Numbered from the stretch's first letter, positions 41,445 to 53,082 are shown. The stretch is 64,000 nt of DNA from Phymatolithon calcareum (GCA_977006965.1 OZ345372.1:1860001-1924000); one strand, 5' to 3'. Translations and numbers: made by a program. Notes: generated from the sequence alone by a model not told the origin.

Positions 41445-42653
41445 TCTGCAGGGATTGCTAGACAAAGCCACTCAATGGGCCCAAGAACGCGGGATGACAT
41501 GGAACACGAAACAAGGAAAACGCGAGATACTTGAATCGGATGAGAAAGCGGGCGTGACACTCCAGCTGGCTAATAAGGCCCTCGCACATGTCGCGGAAGT
41601 CGCCTACTTCGGAGTATCCCTAGGACCGGAGGGGGTTACAGATACACTGATGTTGCAACGCCTCAAGAAGGCTCGGATCGCTCTGTACGAGCTCCGTGCA
41701 CTAGGGGTATTCAAGAAGGGAATTGGCATACATAAATGCATCCAAGTATACAAGGCATTAATCCAGCCACGCTGGGAGTACGCTATGCACTTAACACCGT
41801 GGACAGAAAATGTCCAGAGCGCGGTCAAGGAAGTTGAACAAACGTTTTTCAGACAAGTCTTCGGGCCACTGGCACGAGGAAAGACGGATAGACTTCGCCT
41901 AATATGTCGAATCCAAGCTGCTTCCCATCGACGGGAAATACTAGCTTTCAAGATGCTGAGAAGGACCATGGCGAAGAAAGAAAAGTTTTTGATGCAAATA
42001 CCAGAGAGAAGAAATTCAGAAGAGCTTCAAGCCACAAGTAACGACATCACATCGATGGAAACCAGAGAACCGTTTGATGAAGCGATGAAGCACATAATAG
42101 CGAACCAATCTGCAGAAGAACTCCGATCAGCATTCCTGACAAAGGAAGGAGAGAGCCTTGAATCAAAGAGAAAGAGGAAAATTCCGTACGACAAGACAAG
42201 AGAACTCCCTGCAATACTCAAATTTCCACAACTGAAACACAGGCAACTGGCAGTTCAGTACGCCTTTGGAAGATTTCCCCAAGTGTCTACCACACTGATG
42301 GCAGATAGATTCGGAAACAAATTCAGACAGCACATGGAGACCCTGGATCGCAACTTGTCAGCCTATGAACTCAAGGAAGACGACAGAGCGGCAACTGAGA
42401 AGGCATTAGATGACCTTTTGCTCTTCAGCAAAAGCACCATCGACAGTATGCAGCATGAAGAAGACCTGTACTGAAAGAAGAAGCGACGCCTCGAAACTGC
42501 TACGAAGAGCAATCAAAACAACCGAACACATGCTAGGGTCTCAGATAGAATGCCAGATATAAGAGTAGAGCCGCCCTAGCGAGGGCAGCACCTGAGGAAG
42601 CCCTGCCCGTATATTCGTATGATTGCGGGGCTTTAAAAAAATTGCAATAAAAA
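41445..42653 (+). mobile_element. 5'-truncated LINE with 14-bp TSD
   Basis: The insert is flanked by ACATGGCTTTCGGC at 41431-41444 and 42654-42667. The uninterrupted locus at 16,072-16,085 has this word once, which proves insertion. The 3' end holds a stem (AAGCCC with GGGCTT) and an A-rich tail (TTAAAAAAATTGCAATAAAAA). The 5' end begins inside the reverse transcriptase, the classical outcome of target-primed reverse transcription. Confidence 0.95.
41446..42474 (+). pseudogene. LINE reverse transcriptase C-terminal part
   Basis: The open frame enters from the insert edge with LLDKATQWAQERGMTWNTKQ, the block right after the RT palm (W-x-x-x-x-G-M-x-x-N-x-x-K). It continues VAYFGVSLGPEGV, VYKALIQPRWEYAMHLTPW and VEQTFFRQVFGP, the thumb region of LINE and group II-like RTs. 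The last 150 residues are charged and helical without a recognisable zinc site or RNase H. The YADD box and endonuclease lie upstream and are lost by truncation. No frame damage over 340 codons, so the insertion is young. Confidence 0.85.
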
Positions 42654-43855
42654 ACATGGCTTTCGGCCCACGACCGTGACTGTGGTAGATGCGATAGCAC
42701 TGGGCACGTCGAAGCCCGCCCGCGGCACTGGCACTGCAGAGGGCTAAATGCTGCCGATGGCGGGCGTCCACCCTCGGTATATTGGTTAGATGATTAGAAT
42801 AGTGTCAAGATTAAGTCACCATTCTATTTTAGTGCAATGAATATTCAGTTGCGTACATTCTCGGATATCGAGAGATCCAAAATGGCCGCACACAGTATCT
42901 CAACTTCAACACTCGTAGGCTTGCATTTCCGCGCGTTTCTCGTAACATTTTATACCGATAGCAGCTCATTCTCTCGAATGTTCGTATAGCAAAACGCATT
43001 TTTTGTGAGGAAATTCATGGGAGAAAGCGTTATTCGGGAGGCCATTGAGCTGGACGACAAGCTCACTGCAAATGAGACACAGCTGAACGTTGAGGCAAGC
43101 TCTTCCACGAGAGCCTAATAAGTTTACTTGGGAAGAACAGCTGTATTGCGGAAGGCCATGAAGAGGATAGATGCTCTCCGCGCACATTGGGCAATCTCAG
43201 TCGCTCAGCATCTCGCTGTGGAGTCGCATCGTTAGAATATGGAGACTTTGTGGACCGTCACGCGACATACGGTGGTGCGTCTTTGCAGCGCAGAGTGTCG
43301 ACCGCAACTCTGGGCCAGAAGGCTTGGCTGGATGGTAGTGCGTCCAATATGCACGCCACGACTGCATCACAGCCGGATACGGAGCATTCGATACTAATGA
43401 AAAAGAGTCGCGACGAAGTGTTCGAAAAGGAGCGGTACGCATCCTGTCCTTAGAGGATATCAAGAGGACTGTTGACTATCACATGGTTGTGAATAGCACA
43501 CTTGTTGACAATGAATTCTCAAATGTCGACCTTCCCGTACAACCCGCAATATTCTCACGAGTGAGTCACAGCGATCCAGCACGACACAGCGCTATGGCAC
43601 GATTTGTGGCGTCTTGCCTGAAGTCAAGAAAGCCGGAGGAGTGCTCTGTTCGATGGCTTGTGTCGTTCTCGGCAAGATTTGGGTCTTAATGGCTTGTTGA
43701 TATCAAAGATTTGGACATCGTTTACAAAAAGGAATTCCAGCGAACTAAAAGGAGGACATCCCGAATTCTTGCTCTTCTAGCATCTGCACGTACAACTCAA
43801 GGGTCAGTGGACGATAATGGATCCACTGGAAGTTTGTGACTCTGCATTCACCAGA

Positions 43856-44524
43856 TCACATGAAGTGCACCCGGCGCTCCCGTTCCAGCGCGCTGAAACG
43901 CTGCGGAGCACCGCTAAGGCAACTGTCCGGCATTTTAATCCGAGATTTCTTCGGCATGCCAGTCTTATCCAGCTCCCACATAGTGACGCGTGTCGACAGT
44001 CTTGGTTTCGCATGTTGCTCAACGGTGTGCGAACGATGGGCGGATTCGCTGCGACGTTTCGCTTTACGTTTACTCTTGCGTTTCTTATCGTCACGCTTGC
44101 GGTCTCGCGAACGGTCGCGCGACGAGCGCGAGGATGCACGGTTGCGCGAAGCATGTCGGCGGCAGTGCTCGCAGAGGTCTTGACGGTCTGTGTGTGTCGC
44201 CGTGGGCGATGGCGACTCGGAGGATGAGACGGAACCCGGAGGCGACGACGGGGCTCGATGGGCGCGACGAGAACGCGAGCGTCGAGGGCGAGATACATAG
44301 TACGTTTGATGGTGCGCGAGGTTGGCGTATTCCTCGTCGGTAATTAAAGGCGGCGCTTGAGAACGCGTGCGGGACCTTGAGCGGTGACGGCGGGAACGAT
44401 GGTCGGAGCCGGGGTGATTGATGAGGGATTCTGTGTCGGCCGGGGCGTGCCGGGAGCGTGCACGATGGCGTCGGGAAGGACGGTATCCGTTCTTTTGCGC
44501 GATAGAAGTTTCATCGACAGTCAT
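43856..44524 (-). CDS. Arg/Ser-rich protein, 222 aa
   Basis: ATG at 44524, stop at 43856. Residues 14-80 and 80-165 are rich in RS/SR and basic runs (RRHRSRSRTRSQ; RSSRDRSRDRKRDDKKRKSK). One C-x2-C-like spot (LCEHCRRH) lies in the middle. The C-terminal 50 residues are of ordinary composition (TMWELDKTGMPKKSRIKMPD). It resembles SR-type splicing or chromatin proteins in composition, or a nucleocapsid-like ORF of a mobile element. No RNA-recognition motif. The stop lies on the edge of the duplicated segment, which may mean the true C-terminus was replaced. Confidence 0.5.
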   Translation of the reverse strand: MTVDETSIAQKNGYRPSRRHRARSRHAPADTESLINHPGSDHRSRRHRSRSRTRSQAPPLITDEEYANLAHHQTYYVSRPRRSRSRRAHRAPSSPPGSVSSSESPSPTATHTDRQDLCEHCRRHASRNRASSRSSRDRSRDRKRDDKKRKSKRKAKRRSESAHRSHTVEQHAKPRLSTRVTMWELDKTGMPKKSRIKMPDSCLSGAPQRFSALERERRVHFM

Positions 44525-47500
44525 TTTGGTTAGCTGTGTTGGTGAATGTTGTTCGCTTTGGCACTCGTCGGTGCATCTTTGACTAGAGGTGGAAGGGGAA
44601 GTGCTTAAATGTAGATGGACGTGATTAAAAGAGTCAGCGCAGAGTGTACCAAAAATTGGCGGGTGCGAAGACGGAAGTTACAGCGGTGTCGCGTCAGAGG
44701 GGAAATTTGACGGACGGGACCGGGCCGGGAGAGAAGGGATGGAGATTTCAACATTTGCGTGTTACGACGTATTGCTACAGTTGTATACTTTATCGTGTTG
44801 GCAGCAGTTTAGAGGGAAGGGAGAACGGGGTGAGAGAAAGATGTTTTCATTTTTAAGAAATCTTGAAATTGAAAATCAATTCCTCTTTCGGCGTAAGGCA
44901 GCATGGATTGTAATGGGGTCTTTCAGATCTGAATAGATGGATTTAAAAGAGTGGAGCTCGTGTTGGAACTTTCATTATAGTGCCGAGCATCATATTAACG
45001 TATACGTTTATGGCGGTGTATAATCTCGTTTAATGGATAAAATAGAGCTCTGTAGGGCATTCCCTTGACTCGACCGATGCAAAGGACACGGCACGTATAA
45101 CTGTTCCGGGCTGGTAACTGAAATCGATGGCCGAATAAAGTATGGAACACTAAATAAAAGACATCAGAGACTTCGCGGGCCAAATGGAGCTATCATCGTG
45201 CTCACTAGCTTTACCGAATTCCGTTGGCAGAGTCGAAGTGTTGTCGTTAAGTCCACACGTGGCTGGCTACCCAAGTTCACCTTGATTTCTATTCTTTGTA
45301 AAGACCGAATCCGCGCTTGAAATATTCGCTGGGCTAGATTCAGGGCCCGATCAACCGCGTGTACCAACGTGCTGTCGACCGCTCGTCACGGAAGTTTGGC
45401 AATGATTCCCTTCTTGCAGTCGTTTGTGAAAGTGTGATGTACGTGCAGCTATCGTAGATCCCTTGTTCACTGTGATTTTGCACAAGCGGATCGCGATATC
45501 GGTCTGAGCTTTACGTGGCCAGCTGGCCAATGACGCTTGGCTTCTGCAACAATCGTCAGTATGATGCTCACCCATTTTGCTTTATGTGTCACGCCCTGCC
45601 CTGTGTCAACAAGTTTTTTCGCAGATATTAGCGTTCTAGTCCAGCATTTTTAATCAATGGAAACATTGAATGAGAACAAGGTATTTATGATAAACGTGCA
45701 GAGCATCCATCTGCTGCGCACAGGCGACGGTATCCATCAGCATGTTCCACTAGTCGAAGACGCTGACGGATACTGCGGCCATGCGCATTATGGTGGAGCG
45801 GTTGAACCCAACGCGATCCCAAGACTTCACTCGAGGTTCATCGATTACCCAACTGGAGATTAAATTGCACCTTTACTTCTATTCATAGTACCTGTATGTC
45901 ATGCTCGATATTCTGTATGGTTCAGATTTGTGTTGATTGCTCTAACTACTTTCCTGGCTCTTTGTGCACACTGTTTTTAGCGTTTGTTACTTCAACGTGG
46001 TGGTACACGGAATTCCCAACCGACAAGACTTCAATCAAATATTTCAGCTTTTCGAAATATGTCATGGAGATACACTCGTTCTTCATTGATTGCAAGTTTC
46101 TAAAACGTTTTCGTCACATGATTGGACCGACCTTCCAGTACATTTTTGTTTTCCAGCCTGCCGGACACTCCTCTTCAAACTTTGAGATTCCTAATGCAGA
46201 TACCACAAGAGAAATCGGCGAGAAAATTCCCTCTCCAGTCAACAGAAAACGTGCAGCTGTATCCTCTCGCAAAGCCTTTGCCTGAACAACTGCGAAGATG
46301 CGCCAAGTTAACGAAATTATAAGTTTCGCAAAAAAGGAATACCAAGGTGTCATTTAACCTGAAGTGGGTCAAATCTCCTTTACAGCAAAGAGAAGATTTC
46401 GTCTGGCTTCTGGCTCCAGAACTCTCGGGCGAGATTCGGCAATTGGTTTTATTTAAAATTTACGAACGCATCTGGTGACGCTTGGGACAACTTTTCGAGT
46501 GTCAAGAAAAATTTTCTTAATTCCGTCCTAGGAAGGGTTCTGTATTGGGTGTCCTACAGTTCAGTGGTCTACAGCTGAGGTGTACAACCGGTCCATTGCA
46601 GGAGCTGGAGCCTCTTCAAGCTTGAATGCCCCACAAATTTTCACCATCTGTCGGCGAAATGGGAAAGAAAAAGTTTTTTTGCGCAACTGCTATCGAGACA
46701 AGTCTGTCCCAAGCATCTCCTCATTGCCCTAGCTTTCTATGTCGTATCTATCCAAAGGCTAATATAGTGCTGATGATTGACTTTCGGCCCTGACGTCAAC
46801 AACTGAATTCGGATTTTTTCGAAAAAGTTGAAACTACACTCTGCAGAACGTACTGACACAGAACATGCTTGGTCGAAGATGTTGACCTTGTTAGCGGCGG
46901 AAATGTTCCACTATCACGCGGCTCAGATATCCCCAAAAATTTGAATTTAATCTCTCTTGATTGGGTGCTTTAAACTCTAATGCATTGAGTTCAAATACCT
47001 GCTTCGTTTCGCTGGAGAGCATCCATCGCACTGCTTGGTTGCGATGTGGAGGCTAGATCGCTTCGCATAAACTTAAGCTATTCCATTGGCGTGTTAGTAA
47101 GAGTATGAATCCCGAGACTTAGTTGGGCGCTCACTGCGCACAACTATGTCTCGAGTGCTTTCATCTAAGCCGACCAAAGGTTGCGCAAAAGTGTATGCAC
47201 AATCAATAGTGAACGTTCAGAGCGTCACGTACGGAATGTTGGATTACATTGCACAATTTTTGTAAGTGCCTTTTGGACAATGCCTGTCTGTGGAAATGAA
47301 CCGAAACACGGCAGTACTCGAAGGCGTGTTCCTTGGTACACAAAATAGACTCTTAAAATGATATTTAACTAGAGGAATGGTCCGTTGGCGATCCCAACGG
47401 TAGACAGCGCACCCTAAGAATGTACAGGGCAGAAGTTTGAGAAGGATGTGGCCTGAGTAGTCTTCCAGGTACGCAATCGCCCCCGGTGGGAGAGGACGCA

Positions 47501-47714
47501 GAGTCGTCATTGGGTTTTTGAAAAATAGGCACAACGCCGTTTGTCTGAAACTTAGGAAAAGACTTTTAATGTCTTTCGTACATTTCGTATCAGCTACTGC
47601 CCAGTCCGGACCATGAGACTATATCAGTCCAAAACAAGTCCGATCGCTAAGCTCCAAAAATGGAGAAAAGGAAGAGTCTGAGTTGGAAAGAGTGTGCTAC
47701 TTCATTGTAATAGC
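44525..47714. other. No supported gene (3.2 kb)
   Basis: Short frames only. 45,896-46,285 (plus, 129 codons from an ATG, Phe-rich) and 45,575-45,164 (minus) are the longest, and neither resembles a known family. 47,290-47,340 reads LEGVFLGTQNRLLK, which faintly recalls a Copia block, but the surroundings are full of stops. Confidence 0.4.
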
Positions 47715-47718
47715 TTAA

Positions 47719-48279
47719 CCCTCTCGTACTGCAAAAATTGAGGTTTATGGGGACCCATCGCAATACTTCGTGGAGCATTTCTCGTCCTTCTTCGCGGACA
47801 TGCGTCCGAGGTGAAAAGGTTTGTGGTGATTTGGTGCACAGTTTAGATGATATAGAAGGCTCACATGTTCGGCTACGGAGCTCATTTCATGCCGGAAGTA
47901 TTCTTCACAGCAATGCCTGGACAGGATTTTTCCTTTTCCCCAACACGCGAGAAACGAAAAAATTTCAGGCAGTTTCTTCGTCGACTAAAACTTTCGTTTC
48001 CTGGCCAAAAACACAACATTTCGGGCTGCAAGAGCTTTACTCTTGCTATGCAGAACTGGTCTCATATCATTGCTAGGACATTAATGATACTGGAGAAGTA
48101 AGTTGGAATAGTTTTGAAGCTCGGTAACTGGAGTGAATACTTCGAAAGGTGATTTCCAACACCCGAAACGGACTACTTTTTAATCATTTTAACAAAAAAA
48201 TCTACAGAATATACTTGAAAAAGTAGGATGTCTAATTCGGCCCAGATTTGTCTAGTAATGGATGTGTAGCAAGAGAGGG
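47719..48279. mobile_element. piggyBac-like MITE, TTAA-flanked
   Basis: 561 bp starting CCCTCTCGTACTGC and ending in the reverse complement of CCCTCTCTTGC, flanked on both sides by TTAA (47715-47718 and 48280-48283). TTAA targets and CCCT-starting ends are the signature of piggyBac. It has no transposase. A related copy lies at 24,895-26,700, and a second end in opposite orientation begins at 49,002. Confidence 0.75.
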
Positions 48280-48283
48280 TTAA

Positions 48284-48600
48284 ATTGGTACCTCCCCTGG
48301 CTTTGAGCGATCTTCACGGGATCGGTCTGCTTTCTCCTCTGTAGCCCACAAGAACCATTCTTAGCTCTGCTGAGCGCGTACGGCTCTGCGTCCAAGAAAC
48401 TATTCATCGGAAGCGTCCAAGGCAAAGAACGTTAGAGTTAGAAACGCAGAGTGTGCTCGTCCTCCTTGGATGACTGATATGGTTGGGCTGTATAATTTGC
48501 GTTTCAGATGAGTGTATTATACTGTATTCTGCATTTTCCCGGAGTGAGGCTAGCAGCACGTAATTACGGTGGGACACATCGCTGAATAGTCATTAAGGGA
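48284..48600. other. No supported gene
   Basis: Spacer between the MITE and the LINE tail. It may already belong to the LINE 3' region, but I see no coding pattern. Confidence 0.35.
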
Positions 48601-48998
48601 TGGTTTCACACACTGCAGTAGCACTTGGCGTACCACGCGGTGCTCTTCCATGCGAAGTATTTGCCAGGCCAATTCCATCATTGATCTCAGGCTCGCTTGA
48701 CAGCTTCCATGTCGCAGAGCGGATCGGAGGAGAAGCAAAAATCTCGAGCTCCTTTCCTGCCTCCTGGGCGTCCCACGTGGGACGCCTCTCCTCGAAGCAA
48801 ACGAGGGTATCATGTGCTGCGCGCAAATGCGTGCACCAGAGGGCAGGAAGGTCTTCAGGTGACTGTATAAAGTTCAGAACCAAAGGAGGGTTTTTCAGCT
48901 TTGTTGGAGGCAAGGACGATAGCACTTTTCCAGCTATCCAATGGTGGGTAGCGCCTGAGAAAGCATTACCCTTACATTCATAAGACAGTGCGGCTTTT
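48601..48998 (+). mobile_element. LINE 3' region remnant
   Basis: The end (GCGCCTGAGAAAGC ... ACATTCATAAGACAGTG ... GGCTTTTTAA) matches the 3' tail of the LINE at 42,580-42,640. The piggyBac-like end at 48,998 sits directly in its T/A tail. The preceding plus-strand frame (48,600-48,983) runs through this tail and is therefore not a real protein end. Confidence 0.6.
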
Positions 48999-49001
48999 TA
49001 A

Positions 49002-49500
49002 CCCTCTCGTACAACTCATCCAATAGAGGAGAAATCTGGACCGAATTGGACATCCTACTTTTTGAATATATTCTGTAGATTGTTTTTGTTAAAATGATTG
49101 AAAGATAGTCCATTTCGGGTGTTAGAAGCCACCTTTCGAAGTATTCACTACAGTTACCGAGCTTCAACACTATAGACATAAATTTTCGGCGCACTCACCA
49201 TCTGCGTTTTCGTCGGTCTGAAAAACTGGATCTTCCTGTAACTGCGCACACTTTCCGTACTCTTTTGAGGTCCTGGACCGTTCTGCACGTGGCCTTCTCG
49301 GAAAATGGAGCAACGTTCAGCAGGTTTCTTGCTTTCAAAGAGGACTTGACGATGTCACATTGCATAGGGAATAAATCGCAAACATTGGATATTTTAAATG
49401 TATTCTCGTAGACTGAGCGATGCCCGGAGTAGTAGAACAACAAGTGCTTCCTACAGCGGAACCTTTTCGTCCGGGTGGCTGTAGTCTTCTCTGTCGCCAT
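49002..49500 (-). mobile_element. piggyBac-like fragment, inverted
   Basis: Begins with TTAA (48998-49001) and CCCTCTCGTAC, like the MITE. 49,194 back to 49,015 matches 48,080-48,240 in opposite orientation (GAATACTTCGAAAGGTGGC; CAGAATATATTC). The minus-strand frame 49,500-49,195 continues the element but is unrecognised. The right end was not found. Confidence 0.55.
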
Positions 49501-50490
49501 TACAAACTACTCTGGGACAGCGAAGCGGACTGCCGGCTCTTCCGAAGCCGTCTGTCAACTGGGTAGCACCTTGCACCGTGCCAAGTACATTAGTCTCTGC
49601 CACGAAGAAGTCCACGACAAATGTAATGTGTGTGCTATCGAATGGTGTTAGTTATTGCATGGACCCGAGCAAGCTGGATGGGGGACCTCGACGACCGTCC
49701 TCCAAAATGTTCTTCGTCCGGGACCCATGTTTAGAACAGCGTGAAGAATATAATTGGATGATATGAACAATGTGGAAATATTATTGGATAAAATCGTCAA
49801 AACGGACACTTTTATTGGATAAAGTTTGCGAGTCTCAGATTGGGGTCAGAGATGCATGACATTATTACGTCCCGAACTGACATTAGATGCGTCAATCTTC
49901 TCCATTTGCATTTCACAGGATGGAGATAGTTCCATAACGCTTAACAGTATGCTGATGCGGACTTGAAATATGGAAGTAATTCAATCATGTATGGTCACCT
50001 CCTTCTGTTTCTGTTACATCTGTCCTGCCATCCGGAACCATGGGATCTAGTGCAAACATTGTCCCCGATATGAAATGTATCATTTGGGAAGGATCGCACC
50101 ATTCGAAGGACTGCGAGGAAAAAACGTAGCTAGTTCAGCGACAAGGGTGGATTTTTCTCATTACAGGGAATTTAAATCCGGGCGACCACTTGATAAGAAA
50201 CGGATGGGAGTGCAAACACAGCACCCCTGGCGAGATAGTTCTAACATGATAGTACAAAATTAGGAACTAGTCATTTTTCACAGTGGGAGAGCGGATATGC
50301 AAGGAGTTGGAGACCCTCCCACCATCTGCATATTGACTCGAAAATCAATTGGATAATCGCCATCTACGATATTCGCTTCTTGCTTGTTTTCATGTTCAGC
50401 GTCTATTGGAAAGTGCAATTCACCTGAGTGGAAAGTTTCCTTGATTTGAAATTTGCGAACCTAATGAAATCGTTTTCAATGGAAGATTAC
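49501..50490. other. No supported gene
   Basis: Short frames only. ATTATTGGATAAAA/TTTTATTGGATAAAG occurs twice at 49,780-49,825. Otherwise nothing recognised. Confidence 0.4.
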
Positions 50491-50730
50491 ATAAAAGCCT
50501 CACAGTCTTATGAATATACGGGCAAGGCTTCCTTAGTTACTACCTTCCACCATAATGAAATTGCAAGAGATGGCAAGCCATCTCAGCATAGTTGAAGGGG
50601 GTCTTCGAAACGGAAAGTTTGAAACCTTAACTCTCTCCACGCTATTCTTCAGCATCCATTCGACAAACTTCAATTGGCAGCCATAAAGATTGTCCATGCG
50701 CAAGAGGAGAAGAGCACAGTTCAACTGCCG
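50491..50730 (-). mobile_element. LINE 3' tail, minus strand
   Basis: The minus strand reads GGAAGCCTTGCCCGTATATT then CATAAGACTGTGAGGCTTTT, the same 3' tail as at 42,596-42,635 and 48,955-48,998. The adjoining minus-strand frame 50,724-50,533 is a short helical remnant. Confidence 0.6.
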
Positions 50731-50815
50731 TGTTCTTTAAGGCCATCCAGACTATAAAGATGAACATCTAAACCGAAAATGCACACCATCACTCGTTTAA
50801 TTCCGAAGCAGAGAC

Positions 50816-52234
50816 ATGATCAGACCATTTCTCTTGACTGCAGGCTCAAGAGGCGATGTTGAGCCGTTTATGGCCTTGTCATCCGTTCTGTCAACCTCGA
50901 CCAACGTCGAATTGACAACGCTTTGCCTTCCATCCGACTACACGAACATGGCACCATTGCCATCCGACCGTTTTGCAGTCGTGCCCCTGAAATTCTCAAT
51001 CACTCGTGCGCTCGACTATATTCCCGCTTTCCGTTCTGATGTAGAGAAGAGCAGCACTGCAAATCGCAAACCAGAGGAGGAGAGCAAAATGATGGGTCTT
51101 GCTTTACGTGACCTGATCATTCCGGACACGAAACGAGTGTACTCAGTCGCCGTGTCCTCGAAAAGTACCATCGTTCTCACAACGTTTATTACCTACCCGA
51201 TCGCCCAAATCATATCCGAGAAGCTGAATATCCCGATTGTTATGCTCCAACTGCAGCCCATTGTTCCGACTCGTTTCTACCCAAATATCATGCTCAACGC
51301 CGAGAAGGCTGCTGCTGCTGTACATGCCCTGCATGAGGGAGACTTGATCACGTATAATTCGGAGAAGAATTTGGACACATACTTCAATTTTGCACAAGGT
51401 TTTCTCTTACCTTTCATCGAAGATCTTAACAAGGAGCGGTCAGATTTCAACCTCACACCCATCACAGTCGAGCAGATTGTTGGGATGACATCGAATCCGA
51501 GCATCCATGAGTTCGTTGCCGTTCAATCCCAGCTCATACCGCGTGCTCCGGACATGCCTGATAATGTGCATATAGTAGGTTCACTTGCAACCTCATTCAT
51601 TCCTGCGAGTTGGAACCCGGAGAAGTCACAACAGGAACTGTCAATCTTCCTCCGATCTGGTCCTCCGCCAGTGGTCGTGTCGTACGGGTCGATGGAATCT
51701 CAAGGCGCAGCGACAGGACTGATGCGCGCATTGCTCAACGGAATGATACGTGCCGATGTACAGAGGGTGGTGATCGTGCCCGGAATGGCCGATCTCGGTC
51801 TCCATCATCTGGACAAGGAAGAAGACAAGCAATTGCTCCAATGGGCAAAGGGTCGCGTGTTTGTCACCAGTGGAAATGTACAGTATTCATGGCTCTTGCC
51901 GCAATGTGAAATGTTCTTCTCGCACTGTGGAGCGGGCAGTACGAGCGCGGCACTGCACGCAGGTATCCCGGTTCTGGGTACTCCGCTTATTGCGGATCAA
52001 ATGTTTTTTGCAGAGCTTATCAAAAAGAGGAACCTTGGGGGACGTGTCGGGACTAACGGATTGCCAAGTGTTGACGAAGAAAGCGTTTTTCAAGGCATTA
52101 TGCACGTGAGAACAGATGCGGTGCGCAAGGCTGTGCGGACGTTTGCTGACGAGCAGAAAAGACTCGATGAAAATGTTGAGAAAGTTTGTCAGCTGATTGA
52201 ACGTATTGCTACTGGTACTGTGGGGAATGTGTAA
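50816..52234 (+). CDS. GT1-family UDP-glycosyltransferase
   Basis: 472 residues, single exon, intact, from the ATG at 50816. The N-terminus PFLLTAGSRGDVEPF is the sugar-acceptor-domain start of the sterol glucosyltransferase/macrolide glycosyltransferase branch of GT1. The donor domain has VVVSYGSM and, at about residues 355-402, a PSPG-like block with FFSHCGAGSTSAALHAGIPV and GTPLIADQMFFAE, which binds the UDP-sugar; the His/Cys and the Asp-Gln pair are in place. The family moves a sugar from UDP-sugar to sterols, lipids or small hydrophobic metabolites in the cytosol or at the ER face. No signal peptide or membrane segment. The acceptor is unknown. It lies alone between transposon remnants. 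Confidence 0.9.
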   Translation: MIRPFLLTAGSRGDVEPFMALSSVLSTSTNVELTTLCLPSDYTNMAPLPSDRFAVVPLKFSITRALDYIPAFRSDVEKSSTANRKPEEESKMMGLALRDLIIPDTKRVYSVAVSSKSTIVLTTFITYPIAQIISEKLNIPIVMLQLQPIVPTRFYPNIMLNAEKAAAAVHALHEGDLITYNSEKNLDTYFNFAQGFLLPFIEDLNKERSDFNLTPITVEQIVGMTSNPSIHEFVAVQSQLIPRAPDMPDNVHIVGSLATSFIPASWNPEKSQQELSIFLRSGPPPVVVSYGSMESQGAATGLMRALLNGMIRADVQRVVIVPGMADLGLHHLDKEEDKQLLQWAKGRVFVTSGNVQYSWLLPQCEMFFSHCGAGSTSAALHAGIPVLGTPLIADQMFFAELIKKRNLGGRVGTNGLPSVDEESVFQGIMHVRTDAVRKAVRTFADEQKRLDENVEKVCQLIERIATGTVGNV

Positions 52235-53082
52235 GCTGCCATATGGATGGTATTGTTTTGCATATCTCAAATAAATTGGGTTGACGACTGCAGAATTTGG
52301 AAACACTTTATGTGATTTGGAAACTGATAAAGCCGCTCTTGGAGTCACATTTGCAGAGTTACTTAGCTCCGATGTTTCACGAGCGGTACTCGTTTCTGCC
52401 GCAATGATCATGTCCTTCGCTGCAATACCGCACAATAATCATGCATGCAGTATTGCTGGACTTGATCAGAGAGCAGCGAAGATCTACGTTAATGAATTGC
52501 AATACGTCATCCAGTCTCCGACGACTATGGGAGCAGCAAGAAGAACGCCGAGTCAGAAATGTAACGTTTTCCAAGCACGGTCTACCGCACCATGCAGCGA
52601 GGATGAAAGAAAGCAGACATAGGATTCTTTACGCAATATGATTTTTAGTTCACTTCCCAAGAAACCCACCAAATCTCAATTCGTCGATCAATTTAGCCGA
52701 AGCGCAGGAGTCAAGCCATGCGCTTTTGCACTGGAATAACTAATGATGCGCTGGGTCCTGTATGATACTGTTACGTTGATGTACCTCGAAGGACAGCATC
52801 TATTATGTGTTCCGATTGGGCGACGCAAAAACCGTCAAGTACGCACAAGTCCTAATGAATTGGCTTCCATCAGTGTACAGGTACTTTCCGTTCTCCGCGA
52901 CTACCAACGCCGTTCTAAGCCCCTGAGCGCGATCTGATCGAGAAGCGCGCGACACAGAGAGCATTCACTTGCGCTATCCCTGAAGGCGTGCTCAAAGAAA
53001 TAATATTTATTGTTTATTTCGCAAATGTACGTGCATCATACACGAACAAATGAGCCTGGCAATCAAGTGCACGGAGACCCGT
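52235..53082. other. No supported gene
   Basis: 3' flank of the glycosyltransferase; short frames only (52,281-52,641 on plus). Confidence 0.4.

Larger units (their letters stand above)
41005..43857. repeat. Copy of 15,626-17,283 with LINE insert
   Basis: The same order as at 15.6-17.3 kb, but split at 41,445-42,653 by a LINE. Homology ends at TTCACCAGATCACAT, after which the Arg/Ser-rich ORF region begins. Confidence 0.85.

Noticed and set aside
47290-47530. Copia-like block (LEGVFLGTQNRLLK)
   Set aside because: Only one short match, surrounded by stops on the same strand; insufficient for an element call.
48600-48983. 127-codon plus-strand ORF
   Set aside because: It runs through the conserved LINE 3' tail, which is non-coding in the other copies.
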